Shown: positions 13,551 through 22,472 of the stretch, piece after piece
Numbering within the stretch: position 1 is the stretch's first letter
Layout of the letters: each line of letters starts with the position of its first letter
NCBI GenBank assembly: GCA_016932965.1
Contig: JAFGBW010000167.1
Coordinates: 1-27,745, forward strand
Reading direction: 5' to 3'
Length of the DNA stretch: 27,745 nt
DNA from: Candidatus Auribacterota bacterium
GTDB taxonomy: Bacteria > Auribacterota > JAFGBW01
The notes under the pieces: generated by a model
The model's input: the letters and a program-made list of their open reading frames with translations, nothing else
Database searches by the model: none
What the model was told of the DNA's origin: nothing
Made by a program: the position numbers and the translations under genes

Positions 13551-16175
13551 ATGAAAAGAGACAAACAGAACCATTTTTTTATGAGGCACCCATTCCTGAG
13601 CACAGTCATGCTCATTGGACTAACGGTTTTTCTTTTCAATTTGGGAGACAGTTTCCGCAACAGGTCTTTTGCACAGGATCAGACTTCTGTATCCGTTTCA
13701 GAAGAGACCCCATCTGTTTCAAATGATACAGAAGCCGTCCATGAATCCGGATTTCAATATTTTGAATTCTTTAACTCGGACAAATATTCCCATCCAGAGC
13801 GGATCGCTCTTTTTGCAACTCTATTCATCGCCTTTGGGGGGCTGCTCTATGCAGGTTTTCTGATGAAACAGGTCAGGGCTGCAGATACAGGCACTCCAAA
13901 GATGCAGATGGTTGCCAATGCTGTCCGGGAAGGAGCCAATGCTTACCTGAAGAGGCAATTGACCACCGTGGCATTTCTCATCGTGGTTCTTGTGGTCATT
14001 CTATTTTTTACAAAGGCTATGGCATCGGACATGGGTTACAAAGACCCCTTCGCGTGGGGACGGGCCGGAGCCTTCCTGATGGGCGCGATTTTTTCCGGAA
14101 CCGTGGGTTTTGTAGGGATGCGTCTTGCCACTTTAGGCAATCTTCGAGTGGCAACAGCCGCGCAGGTCGGTTTTGGAAGAGCACTGATGCTGGGTTATCG
14201 GACAGGCACCATCACAGGCATGCTGACAGACGGGCTTGGTCTTTTAGGCGGGACACTCATTTTTATGACATACGGGGAGCATGCTTACGAGGCATTGCTC
14301 GGTTTTGGCTTCGGCGGAACCTTGCTCGCTCTTTTCATGAGGGTAGGAGGCGGAATTTATACGAAAGCCGCGGATGTAGGAGCGGACCTGGTAGGAAAAA
14401 TCGAAAAAAACATTCCTGAAGATGACCCCCGTAACGCAGCCACCATTGCCGACAATGTGGGTGACAACGTGGGGGATTGCGCCGGAATGGCTGCGGATAT
14501 TTTCGAGTCTTACGAAGTGACCATTGTGGCAGCCATGATCCTAGGATTTGTGGCTTTTGGCCACAAAGGCGTCATATTTCCCATATTGGTCCGTGCTATT
14601 GGAGTATTGGGCTCCATTATTTCCACGTATCTTGTACGCGCCGGTGACAAGGGGAACGTGGCTGAAGCCATGAAATCCATTAACCGCGGGTTCTGGATCG
14701 GTTCTTTGATCTCTGTGATCGGGTTCGTCCTGATCGGATTTTTCTATCTCTATTTTGCTCCGGATTCCACCCGTCCCTGGGTAGGACAGGTTCCTTATTG
14801 GGCCAACTTCGGATTAAAAACGGCTAAAGGGTGGCTTCTGGATCTGCGTCCCAGCTACACCTGTTTTATCGGGATTGTATTATGCGTCGTGTTAAACCGC
14901 TGCACAGAGTATTACACAGGAACAGAATATTCCCCGGTAAAAGGCCTGGTTAGAAACTGCACAACCGGCCATGCCACTAATATCATTGAAGGATTCGGAG
15001 TGGGTTATGAATCCAGCGTCATGACGGCCTTGATTCTTTGCATTGCGATTTTTCTTTCTGTTCTGGTTTACATGGGCACCAATGCCATCTGTGTCGCCTA
15101 TGGAGTGGCCATGTGCGGAATCGGGATGCTGACGATGACTGGCAACACCATCTCCATGGACGTGTTTGGCCCTGTGGCAGACAATGCGAACGGTATCGGC
15201 GAAATGGGTTATGAAAAAGAAAAAATGGGCGAAACAAAATATAATGAAGCCAGACAAATCCTGGCGGACCTGGATGCAGTAGGGAACACCACGAAAGCGG
15301 TCACCAAGGGAGTTGCCATCGGCTCAGCCGTGATTGCCGCTTTTTCTCTGTTCGCCAGTTTCATCACCGTAATCGGTTCAGGAGGAGGCAGTGAACAGGA
15401 CGCCCTGCCGATCGCTCTTTTCAATAAAGTCGCAGGACTTTTAACCGTGGCGGACCCGAGACTTCTTATCGGCATGCTGATCGGTGGAAGCATCCCCATG
15501 CTGTTCTCATCCATGACCATCCGTGCTGTGGGCCGTGCGGCTTATCTAATCGTGAATGAATGCCGCGAACAATTTCATCGCCCCGGAGTCATGGAAGGAA
15601 AAGTACTTCCTGATTACGGGAAAGTGGTCAATATCTGCACAACTGCCGCCCAAAAAGAATTGATCGGACCTGCGATTCTGGCTGTATTTGCGCCTGTACT
15701 GGTCGGCTTTCTTTTAGGCCCGACGGCCCTTGCCGGCTTTCTGGGAGGGTCCATTGTAGTCGGACAGTTGCTGGCTTCCTTCATGTGCAATGCCGGAGGG
15801 GCGTGGGATAATGCCAAAAAAACTATCGAAGATGAGCCGAAAAACATGGAAGCAAACACCGGCAAAGGCAGTGAAAAACATAAAGCTGCTGTGACGGGTG
15901 ACACGGTGGGAGATCCTTTAAAAGATACTTCCGGCCCTGCCATCAATCCGCTTTTGAAGGTCATGAACATGGTTTCCGTGCTTGCTGTGGCACTGATGCT
16001 GGTTTACGACGAAAAACTGGTGAATTCAGTGAAACAATACGCCTTAGAAGAAAATTTCGTCTTACGAAGCGGCTTTCAATACAAATCGTTCGACACCTTC
16101 TGGTATGTGGCAGTCATCGTCACTCTGCTGGGATTACTCTGGGCCTTCTGGCAGTCCAAACGCGAGGCAAAGTAG
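13551..16175 (+). CDS. hppA: Membrane H+-translocating pyrophosphatase (K+-independent type)
   Basis: This enzyme hydrolyses pyrophosphate and pumps protons across the inner membrane. The 874-residue protein shows the family signatures: DVGADLVGKIE (275-285, substrate and Mg2+ site), the acidic DNVGDNVGD (301-309), and the C-terminal conserved segment GDTVGDPLKDTSGPAINPL. At the potassium-determining position it has Lys582 with Thr585 (GNTTKAVT), the pattern of K+-independent H+ pumps; K+-dependent enzymes have Ala there. It is longer than the usual 650-750 residues, mainly through an N-terminal extension with a signal-peptide-like segment (hydrophobic 17-31, then SFAQD around 39-43) and a Ser/Glu-rich stretch before the first core helix. 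AGGAGG precedes the ATG at 13551. It probably shares a transcript with the dehydrogenase gene and is followed by a strong hairpin. Confidence 0.96.
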   Translation: MKRDKQNHFFMRHPFLSTVMLIGLTVFLFNLGDSFRNRSFAQDQTSVSVSEETPSVSNDTEAVHESGFQYFEFFNSDKYSHPERIALFATLFIAFGGLLYAGFLMKQVRAADTGTPKMQMVANAVREGANAYLKRQLTTVAFLIVVLVVILFFTKAMASDMGYKDPFAWGRAGAFLMGAIFSGTVGFVGMRLATLGNLRVATAAQVGFGRALMLGYRTGTITGMLTDGLGLLGGTLIFMTYGEHAYEALLGFGFGGTLLALFMRVGGGIYTKAADVGADLVGKIEKNIPEDDPRNAATIADNVGDNVGDCAGMAADIFESYEVTIVAAMILGFVAFGHKGVIFPILVRAIGVLGSIISTYLVRAGDKGNVAEAMKSINRGFWIGSLISVIGFVLIGFFYLYFAPDSTRPWVGQVPYWANFGLKTAKGWLLDLRPSYTCFIGIVLCVVLNRCTEYYTGTEYSPVKGLVRNCTTGHATNIIEGFGVGYESSVMTALILCIAIFLSVLVYMGTNAICVAYGVAMCGIGMLTMTGNTISMDVFGPVADNANGIGEMGYEKEKMGETKYNEARQILADLDAVGNTTKAVTKGVAIGSAVIAAFSLFASFITVIGSGGGSEQDALPIALFNKVAGLLTVADPRLLIGMLIGGSIPMLFSSMTIRAVGRAAYLIVNECREQFHRPGVMEGKVLPDYGKVVNICTTAAQKELIGPAILAVFAPVLVGFLLGPTALAGFLGGSIVVGQLLASFMCNAGGAWDNAKKTIEDEPKNMEANTGKGSEKHKAAVTGDTVGDPLKDTSGPAINPLLKVMNMVSVLAVALMLVYDEKLVNSVKQYALEENFVLRSGFQYKSFDTFWYVAVIVTLLGLLWAFWQSKREAK

Positions 16176-16191
16176 AAAAAAGAAATCATAT

Positions 16192-16225
16192 CCGGAAAAA
16201 CCTTTATGTATGAAGGTTTTTCCGG
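16192..16225 (+). terminator. Perfect 13-bp hairpin downstream of hppA
   Basis: CCGGAAAAACCTT (16192-16204) and AAGGTTTTTCCGG (16213-16225) are perfectly complementary around an 8-nt loop, 17 nt after the hppA stop. On the plus strand no long T-run follows. On the minus strand the stem is followed by TTTCTTTTTT, so it may also stop antisense transcripts arriving from the FlaG-like gene. Confidence 0.65.
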
Positions 16226-16252
16226 CACCTTTTCCAGACACTTTTATCGGGT

Positions 16253-16285
16253 GGTTTGATTTTTCCAGGTGCAGAAAATCAAACC
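16253..16285. repeat. Second perfect hairpin (11 bp) upstream of the DUF3592-like gene
   Basis: GGTTTGATTTT (16253-16263) and AAAATCAAACC (16275-16285) pair perfectly with an 11-nt loop. It lies 35 nt before the ATG at 16321, so it may be a leader structure of that gene or a backup terminator for hppA. Confidence 0.5.
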
Positions 16286-16320
16286 GTAAAATTTTAAAAG
16301 ACAGTCTTCTATACTGAATC

Positions 16321-16806
16321 ATGAAACGGAATAGCAATTGGGTCCTTGTGATGATCGTGGCAACAGGCATTGCTGCTTCAGGGTTTGTCGATTCCCAACA
16401 TGCTTTTGAAAGCAGAAACTGGCCTGTGACAAGGGGAATGATTGTTTCCTCACAAATTGAAAGGACCAGCAAACGCAAAAAAGAAAACGGACAATATGTC
16501 CTGAAGACCAAGTTCAATGCCAAGATCACCTATGCCTATCAGTTGAACGGTCTGGCTTACTCTTCATCCAGGATTTCGTTCTCCGATCCAAAATCCTTGC
16601 CTCATGAAGAGGCCGTACGGCTCACCACTACCGTCTATCCCAAGGGAAAGGAGGTGGAGGTCTACTTCAATCCAAAGGACCATAACATTTCAACGCTGGT
16701 GCCGGGCATGAGCAGAAAATCAGTCCTTTCTTTTCTCATTTCACTCATGCCGCTCATCTTCAGCCTGCTCTATTACATGAAAAACAAGAAAAAAATTTTG
16801 GGCTGA
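16321..16806 (+). CDS. DUF3592-like membrane protein
   Basis: The 161-residue protein has an N-terminal hydrophobic segment (about 7-22), a polar domain, and a C-terminal membrane helix (about 132-152) followed by a Lys-rich end. The middle follows the DUF3592 pattern: a Trp/Pro start (NWPVTRGMIVSSQIER), a beta-rich stretch (KITYAYQLNGLAYSSSRISF) and the closing YPKGKEVEVYFNPKDHNISTLVPG. The family has no firmly known function; members are small membrane proteins with an extracytoplasmic beta domain. It stands alone between hppA and the convergent FlaG-like gene, with no clear ribosome site at the ATG. Nothing ties it to the flagellar or sugar genes beyond position. Confidence 0.7.
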   Translation: MKRNSNWVLVMIVATGIAASGFVDSQHAFESRNWPVTRGMIVSSQIERTSKRKKENGQYVLKTKFNAKITYAYQLNGLAYSSSRISFSDPKSLPHEEAVRLTTTVYPKGKEVEVYFNPKDHNISTLVPGMSRKSVLSFLISLMPLIFSLLYYMKNKKKILG

Positions 16807-16846
16807 TTGATGTTCTCTACAGCAAGCTTTTGGGAATCTCCGATTA

Positions 16847-17254
16847 TCAGACCGATTCATCCACGATCAATCCCTCACCATTCTCAATATGCTCCAGCCA
16901 CTTGAAAAAATCTTCATGGGTGATGTTCTTCCTGACCGTATCCCGGATGGCTCCATTGGAATCCAGTCTGACAATGTCAATCATGATTTCTTCTCCTTCC
17001 TGATAAACACAAAAACGATAAGGGCTTTTATTTTTAATAAGCAAATGATGCGCCTGTTCCGCTGCCCGGGACAGCTCGTCAAAATGGGATTTATTCTCTT
17101 CATGAAAAAAATGCTGATGTCCTTTTTTTCTTTTCTGCTCATCCGATACTTCATCTTTTGGATGGATCGCTTCAGGAGACTGAACCGATTCCACTTTCAG
17201 GTCAGGTCGTTTGACTTGTGAATCAAATTTCAGGGGATCAGGAACATCAATCAA
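16847..17254 (-). CDS. FlaG-like protein
   Basis: FlaG proteins are small, poorly understood factors encoded near flagellin genes that influence filament length. The 135-residue product has the FlaG layout: a disordered, charged N-terminus (1-50) and a compact C-terminal domain with the helix LSRAAEQAHHLLIKN, the strand pair YRFCVYQEGEEIMIDIVRLD, and the end GEGLIVDESV. The usual D-x-TGEVIRQIP core is replaced by LDSNGAIRDTVRKN, so it is a diverged member. The start codon is TTG at 17254, supported by AGGAG with 8-nt spacing; there is no in-frame ATG nearby. It is convergent with the DUF3592-like gene and divergent from the glycan island. Confidence is moderate because the motif match is partial. 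Confidence 0.6.
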   Translation of the reverse strand: MIDVPDPLKFDSQVKRPDLKVESVQSPEAIHPKDEVSDEQKRKKGHQHFFHEENKSHFDELSRAAEQAHHLLIKNKSPYRFCVYQEGEEIMIDIVRLDSNGAIRDTVRKNITHEDFFKWLEHIENGEGLIVDESV

Positions 17255-17291
17255 CTTATTATCTCCTATCTATTTATTTATTATGCAAATT

Positions 17292-17321
17292 CTGATCATT
17301 CTGATGACAAGTCATGATCAG
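17292..17321. promoter_or_regulatory. Nested dyad, possible operator
   Basis: CTGATCAT (17292-17299) and ATGATCAG (17314-17321) are inverted repeats, and between and overlapping them ATGAC/GTCAT (17304-17308 and 17311-17315) forms a second dyad. The element lies about 40 nt upstream of the FlaG-like TTG start, where an operator or leader hairpin would sit. Confidence 0.35.
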
Positions 17322-17367
17322 GAAAAGAAACATATTTTATGCCAAAAGGTCATTCCTGCTTTTTCAA

Positions 17368-17383
17368 CGGAATAATAGTTGCT
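17368..17383 (+). promoter_or_regulatory. Possible sigma-54 promoter towards the glycan island
   Basis: The plus strand reads CGGAATAATAGTTGCT: GG-N10-GC spacing and a perfect TTGCT -12 box, but a poor -24 box apart from GG. It resembles the flgB candidate (both GGAATA...TTGCT). It would give a leader of about 235 nt before the reductase gene at 17631. Confidence 0.3.
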
Positions 17384-17387
17384 TATT

Positions 17388-17414
17388 TATAAAACCGGAA
17401 AAAATTGCCGATAT
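17388..17414 (+). promoter_or_regulatory. Possible sigma-28 (FliA-type) promoter
   Basis: GCCGATAT (17407-17414) matches seven of eight bases of the flagellar -10 GCCGATAA. A TATAAAAC stands at the consensus distance (11 nt between the two octamers) and differs in several bases from TAAAGTTT. It could drive the glycan genes in step with flagellin. It overlaps the leader of the sigma-54-like site, and only one, or neither, may be real. Confidence 0.3.
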
Positions 17415-17615
17415 AGTTTATGAATATGTAGATTTTTTAAACAGTACCGGTATTTAAAAATTATTGCATATCTTCTTAATTTATAAAGAGTTATAAATAA
17501 TATTATCTGTGACTCAAAGAGCGGAGCTATCTGGATACCGGATTAAAAACTCATCAAAAATGAACTTGTTAAACAATTTCGTACTGATTAGTCAGAGGAT
17601 AATAAAGATGAATAA

Positions 17616-18566
<951 letters not shown>

Positions 18567-18659
18567 GACCATCAAGGAAAAGGAAAAATACTATCTTTAT
18601 CTTTATTTGCGGGAAAAAGTTGGAAAAAACCAGCATTAATGAAATTATCATATCGTAGC

Positions 18660-18689
18660 TATGCCAGTATTCCTGAGAATATAGGCATA
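18660..18689. terminator. Hairpin in the gap after the reductase gene
   Basis: TATGCC/GGCATA and, inside it, TATTC/GAATA form a two-part stem with a CTGA tetraloop and a 2x2 internal loop. The plus strand continues AT-rich but without a clean T-run, so this may be a weak terminator or a leader structure for the gene at 18786. Confidence 0.35.
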
Positions 18690-18785
18690 CCATAAAATAC
18701 ATATATTTATTTACAAAAAACAATAATATCATTCACACAAGTTCAGCCATAAATTTAATCAGAGAATCAATATAGACATCTACTC

Positions 18786-19736
18786 ATGAAAAACCTCCCT
18801 GAAAAAAAAGAAATCCCCCGCCCTGTTTCAACGAGTATAGACATTAAAAACCGTATTGAGGAAATGCAGAAAAAATACCGCCTGGAATATAAGGGCTCAA
18901 TAGGGAAATTTACTGCTCCCGTTCATATTGCTCCAGGAAATAATTCCATCTGGGTTGTCAATCATGAGGAAAAAGGCAGTTCTCTTGTAGAAGTACACAA
19001 AGAGACGGGAGAAATAAAAAATCAATTCCATTTCGACGAATTGTTGCATTACATCCAATGGATTCCGGAAAATGAAAGTATCTTATTCTGTCACTGGGCA
19101 AACGTGGGATTATTGTATCGTTTTGATCTTAAAACAAATAAAATATCCCTGCTTAACCTGGATCAGGAAAAACATGGGCATGTTTCATCAATAAAAATCA
19201 TCAATGATAAAATTGTTTCACCGGATACTTATACGCACCAATTATTTTTTTATGATCTGAATGGGAATCTGGAACGGGTAATTAATCTGAAAACCAAGTT
19301 TGAATTCCCTATCCAACTATGCAGAATCCTGAGTACAACTCAAATCCTTTTAACTGCCTATGATGAAAGTTACAGAACCAGGTATCCTGATCTCTTTAAT
19401 AAATACAGGATTACAGATATGAATCCAAAAACAAATCTGGCAATACTTGATTTGAAGAATGAATCAATCCATTATTTACCAAAACTTGAAACACCGCCTG
19501 GCGAATATATATGGTCAATCTCTCAGCATATAGACGGTTCTTTTTTTCTTAATTCTCCTTCAACCTTATTCAAACTTGATTCCAACCTGAATATCATTTT
19601 TTCTATCAATTTAGAAAAAAATATTGAACGGATAAATCAAAATCAATTCCGGTGTTACGGTTCTTTTATTGAAAATAACAGGCTTTTTCTTCTTGAAATT
19701 TATAAAAATAGAACCATTTATCAATTTTCAATCTGA
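18786..19736 (+). CDS. Unrecognised beta-propeller-like protein in the glycan island
   Basis: I do not recognise this 316-residue protein. After a charged N-terminal helix (about 18-32, KNRIEEMQKKYRLEYKG) it is beta-rich with a period of about 45 residues. Repeated segments of the type SIWVVNHEEKGSSLVEVHKETGEI, ILFCHWANVGLLYRFDLKTNKI, QLFFYDLNGNLERVINL and TLFKLDSNLNIIFSINL resemble blades of a six- or seven-bladed propeller (NHL/PQQ-like). No signal peptide, membrane helix or catalytic signature is visible, so it should be cytoplasmic, possibly a binding or scaffold protein. It lies between the GDP-fucose synthase-like gene and pseB, on the same strand, 52 nt before pseB. No good ribosome site precedes the ATG. 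A link to surface-sugar handling is only positional. Confidence 0.6.
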   Translation: MKNLPEKKEIPRPVSTSIDIKNRIEEMQKKYRLEYKGSIGKFTAPVHIAPGNNSIWVVNHEEKGSSLVEVHKETGEIKNQFHFDELLHYIQWIPENESILFCHWANVGLLYRFDLKTNKISLLNLDQEKHGHVSSIKIINDKIVSPDTYTHQLFFYDLNGNLERVINLKTKFEFPIQLCRILSTTQILLTAYDESYRTRYPDLFNKYRITDMNPKTNLAILDLKNESIHYLPKLETPPGEYIWSISQHIDGSFFLNSPSTLFKLDSNLNIIFSINLEKNIERINQNQFRCYGSFIENNRLFLLEIYKNRTIYQFSI

Positions 19737-19788
19737 TTTATTCAAAAAACAAATCCGCACACATTTTGCGCTTTAAAAAGAGGTTATT

Positions 19789-20787
19789 ATGAGCATTTTT
19801 AAAGGAAAAAAAATCTTAATTACAGGGGGGACTGGCTCTTTTGGCAATGCATTTATTTCCAGAATGCTGAAAGATCCCACAATTGACCGTCTGATTGTCT
19901 ATTCACGTGATGAGTTTAAACAATTCGTCATGAAAAAAAAATTTGAAAAACATGAAAAAAAGCTCAGATTTTTTATTGGAGATGTGAGAGATAAAACTAG
20001 GCTTTATCGTGCTTTTGAAGGTGTAGATTACGTCATTCATGCCGCTGCTTTAAAGCAAGTGCCTGCATTAGAATACAATCCCATTGAAGCGATTAAAACA
20101 AATATCTATGGCGCTGAAAACATCATTGATGCCGCTCTTGATAAGGGGATTAAAAAAGTTATCGCTCTTTCCACTGACAAATCCGTTCATCCAGCTAATA
20201 TGTACGGTGCTACCAAAATGGTCTCTGATAAGCTTTTTATCTCAGCCAATGCCTATGCCGGAATGAAGGAAACACGCTTTTCCGTTGTCCGGTACGGCAA
20301 TATCATTGGCAGCAGGGGATCCGTCATTCCCTTTTTCAAATCCCTGATTGAACAGGGTGCAACGGAACTTCCTATCACAGATATGCGTATGACTCGCTTC
20401 TGGATAACGCTTGATCAGGGAGTTGATTTGGTTATTGAGGCCCTAAAATCTTCACAAGGAGGAGAAATCTACGTAGCCAAAATTCCTTCTTTTAAAGTCA
20501 CGGATTTGGCTAAAGCCATGGGCCCCCATTTAAAACAGACCGAAACTGGTATTCGGGTGGGTGAAAAACTTCATGAAATCATGATCACTGAAGAAGATTC
20601 AAGAAACACTTATGAATATCGAAATCATTTCATTATTTATCCCAATTTTGAATGGTGGAGTTGCTCACAGCAGATTAAAACCAATGGAAAAAAGGTCAAA
20701 GATGGATTCCGCTATACTTCTGATACCAATAAAAAATGGCTTGATATAAAAACCTTACAGAATCTTCTACCTAGACTCAAGATGTGA
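19789..20787 (+). CDS. pseB: UDP-GlcNAc 4,6-dehydratase (inverting) PseB
   Basis: PseB makes the first step of pseudaminic acid synthesis: C4 oxidation, C6 dehydration and C5 inversion of UDP-GlcNAc to the 4-keto-6-deoxy-L-arabino sugar. The 332-residue cytoplasmic protein keeps the family hallmarks: GGTGSFGN (13-20), VYSRDEFKQ, FFIGDVRDKTRL, HAAALKQVPALEYNP, the catalytic cluster STDK (Asp130, Lys131), Tyr139/Lys143 in MYGATK, RYGNIIGSRGSVIPFF, and TDMRMTRFWITLDQGV. The last motif and ExxLHEIMI (EKLHEIMI) separate it from membrane CapD/WbpM dehydratases and from the retaining enzymes of legionaminic acid synthesis. GAGG precedes the ATG. pseG starts 3 nt after its stop. The PseC aminotransferase that normally follows is absent here. 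Confidence 0.95.
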   Translation: MSIFKGKKILITGGTGSFGNAFISRMLKDPTIDRLIVYSRDEFKQFVMKKKFEKHEKKLRFFIGDVRDKTRLYRAFEGVDYVIHAAALKQVPALEYNPIEAIKTNIYGAENIIDAALDKGIKKVIALSTDKSVHPANMYGATKMVSDKLFISANAYAGMKETRFSVVRYGNIIGSRGSVIPFFKSLIEQGATELPITDMRMTRFWITLDQGVDLVIEALKSSQGGEIYVAKIPSFKVTDLAKAMGPHLKQTETGIRVGEKLHEIMITEEDSRNTYEYRNHFIIYPNFEWWSCSQQIKTNGKKVKDGFRYTSDTNKKWLDIKTLQNLLPRLKM

Positions 20788-20790
20788 TAA

Positions 20791-21783
20791 ATGAAGGTTT
20801 ACATTTTATCTGAAGGAAATAAAGAGACCGGATTCGGTCACGTAACCCGATGTATGTCTATCTATCAGGCTTTTCTTGAAAAAAGGATTTCCCCTATCTT
20901 CATTATCAACGGGGATGAATCAACTCAAACAGTATGGAATGGGGCATCTCCGCTTTTGATGAATTGGATAGAGCAAAAAGAGGTTTTAGAGGAGATTTAT
21001 GGATCGGATATGGTGATCATTGACTCATATTTAGCTGACATCCCATTTTATCGAACAGTATCTAAAATCGTTAAGATCCCAGTATATTTTGATGATATCC
21101 AGCGGCTGGAATACCCGAAAGGAATCGTGATCAACGGAGCAATAGGCGCAGAAAATATATCCTATCCTATAAGAAAAGATATTCACTACTTATTAGGTCA
21201 TCGATATTCCTGTCTCAGAAAAGAATTCTGGAGAGTTCCTGTTAAAAAAATCAGAAAAAATATTCAGAATATTCTGTTCACTTTTGGGGGAAATGACATG
21301 AGAAACCTGATGCCATCTGTATTATCCGCTGTTATCCGCGAAGCGCCAAAGATAAATAAATTCATTGTAGCAGGAAGAGCGTTTAACCATATCGAGGAAA
21401 TCGAAAAGGTAAAAGACGAATACACTCAAATAATTTACGACCCAGATGCAAAAACAATAAGGAACCTGATGCAAAGGGCGGATATCGCCGTTACTGCCGG
21501 CGGTCAGACTTTATATGAGCTCGCAAGGATGGGAGTCCCCTCAATCGTGATTTCTGTAGCGGATAATCAGAAAAATAATATCTTGGGCTGGCTGAAGATG
21601 GGTTTTATTGAATATGCAGGCTCTTGGCATGAAAATAATCTATTAGAAAAAGTGAAGAGAGCTATCCGGAAAATCAAATATCAAAAAATCAGGAAACATC
21701 AATCCGAGATTGGAAAAAAACTTATCAATGGGAAAGGATCACGTTTGATAGTCAAGACATTGCTTGAAAGATTATCCGCATGA
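20791..21783 (+). CDS. pseG: UDP-2,4-diacetamido-trideoxy-L-altropyranose hydrolase PseG
   Basis: PseG removes UDP from the altrose derivative before condensation with phosphoenolpyruvate. The 330-residue GT-B-fold protein has the N-terminal ETGFGHVTRCMSI with the catalytic His at residue 17, as in characterised PseG, the FTFGGNDMRNL nucleotide loop, and the C-terminal VTAGGQTLYELARMGVPSIVI segment. Length is typical for the stand-alone enzyme; the PseH acetyltransferase domain found fused in some organisms is missing. It follows pseB by 3 nt and overlaps the formyltransferase gene by 4 nt (ATGA), so translation is coupled. In this operon its substrate is probably a 4-formamido rather than 4-acetamido sugar; this is inferred from the next gene. 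Confidence 0.9.
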   Translation: MKVYILSEGNKETGFGHVTRCMSIYQAFLEKRISPIFIINGDESTQTVWNGASPLLMNWIEQKEVLEEIYGSDMVIIDSYLADIPFYRTVSKIVKIPVYFDDIQRLEYPKGIVINGAIGAENISYPIRKDIHYLLGHRYSCLRKEFWRVPVKKIRKNIQNILFTFGGNDMRNLMPSVLSAVIREAPKINKFIVAGRAFNHIEEIEKVKDEYTQIIYDPDAKTIRNLMQRADIAVTAGGQTLYELARMGVPSIVISVADNQKNNILGWLKMGFIEYAGSWHENNLLEKVKRAIRKIKYQKIRKHQSEIGKKLINGKGSRLIVKTLLERLSA

Positions 21784-22472
21784 AAAAAAAAACGGTTATT
21801 ATTGCCACCATTAAATCATGGAATATCGAAAACGCCAAAAAGTTCAAAAAACAATATCTCTCCCATCTGAATACGATTTTAATAACCCATCAAAATCAAC
21901 TGGATGCTTCAATTTTACATGAATTAAATCCCTCCTATATCTTTTTTCCTCATTGGTCATGGATCATTCCTGAAACAATTTTCAAAAATCATGCGTGTGT
22001 TATTTTTCATATGACAGACTTACCTTATGGAAGAGGAGGAAGCCCGCTGCAGAATCTGATAGTCAGGAGAATTAAAAAAACAAAAATCACGGCTTTAAAA
22101 GCAGTGCGCGAACTTGATGCAGGCCCTGTTTATATGAAAAAAGATTTAGACCTCCGCGGATCAGCTACCCAAATCTATAAAAGAGCCTCAAAAATTATTT
22201 TTAACAAAATGATTCCTGAGATTATTAAAAAGAATCCCACTCCAGTTACACAAAAAGGCAAGCCGGTTTTTTTTCACAGGAGAAAACCATACCAAAGCCG
22301 CATTGCAAACCTGAAAACATTAGATGAAATTTATGATCATATAAGAATGCTCGATGCAGAAGGGTATCCGAAGGCTTACATTGAAAATAAAAAAGTTAAA
22401 ATATATTTTGAAAACGCAAAATTGCGTAATGGGATTTTAACAGCAAAAGCTTTTATGGAGATCAATCAATGA
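21780..22472 (+). CDS. Formyltransferase-family enzyme, probable sugar N-formyltransferase
   Basis: Members transfer a formyl group from N10-formyl-tetrahydrofolate to an amine. The 230-residue protein has the core motif HMTDLPYGRGGSPLQN (77-92) and the later ELDAGPVY with Asp113, the counterpart of the catalytic His and Asp of methionyl-tRNA formyltransferase. It is far shorter than that enzyme and lacks its C-terminal tRNA-binding domain. Its C-terminus (HRRKPYQSRI, IRMLDAEGYPKAYIE) is typical of sugar-locus members. The Asn two residues before His is Ile75 here. It lies between pseG and a deacetylase gene with 4-nt overlaps on both sides, in an operon without PseH. The simplest reading is N-formylation of the 4-amino sugar, giving an N7-formyl pseudaminic acid. 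That substrate is inference. Confidence 0.8.
   Translation: MKKKTVIIATIKSWNIENAKKFKKQYLSHLNTILITHQNQLDASILHELNPSYIFFPHWSWIIPETIFKNHACVIFHMTDLPYGRGGSPLQNLIVRRIKKTKITALKAVRELDAGPVYMKKDLDLRGSATQIYKRASKIIFNKMIPEIIKKNPTPVTQKGKPVFFHRRKPYQSRIANLKTLDEIYDHIRMLDAEGYPKAYIENKKVKIYFENAKLRNGILTAKAFMEINQ

Noticed and set aside
14892-15970. Several long antisense ORFs inside hppA
   Set aside because: They lie opposite a highly conserved enzyme gene and match no family; shadows of its codon pattern.
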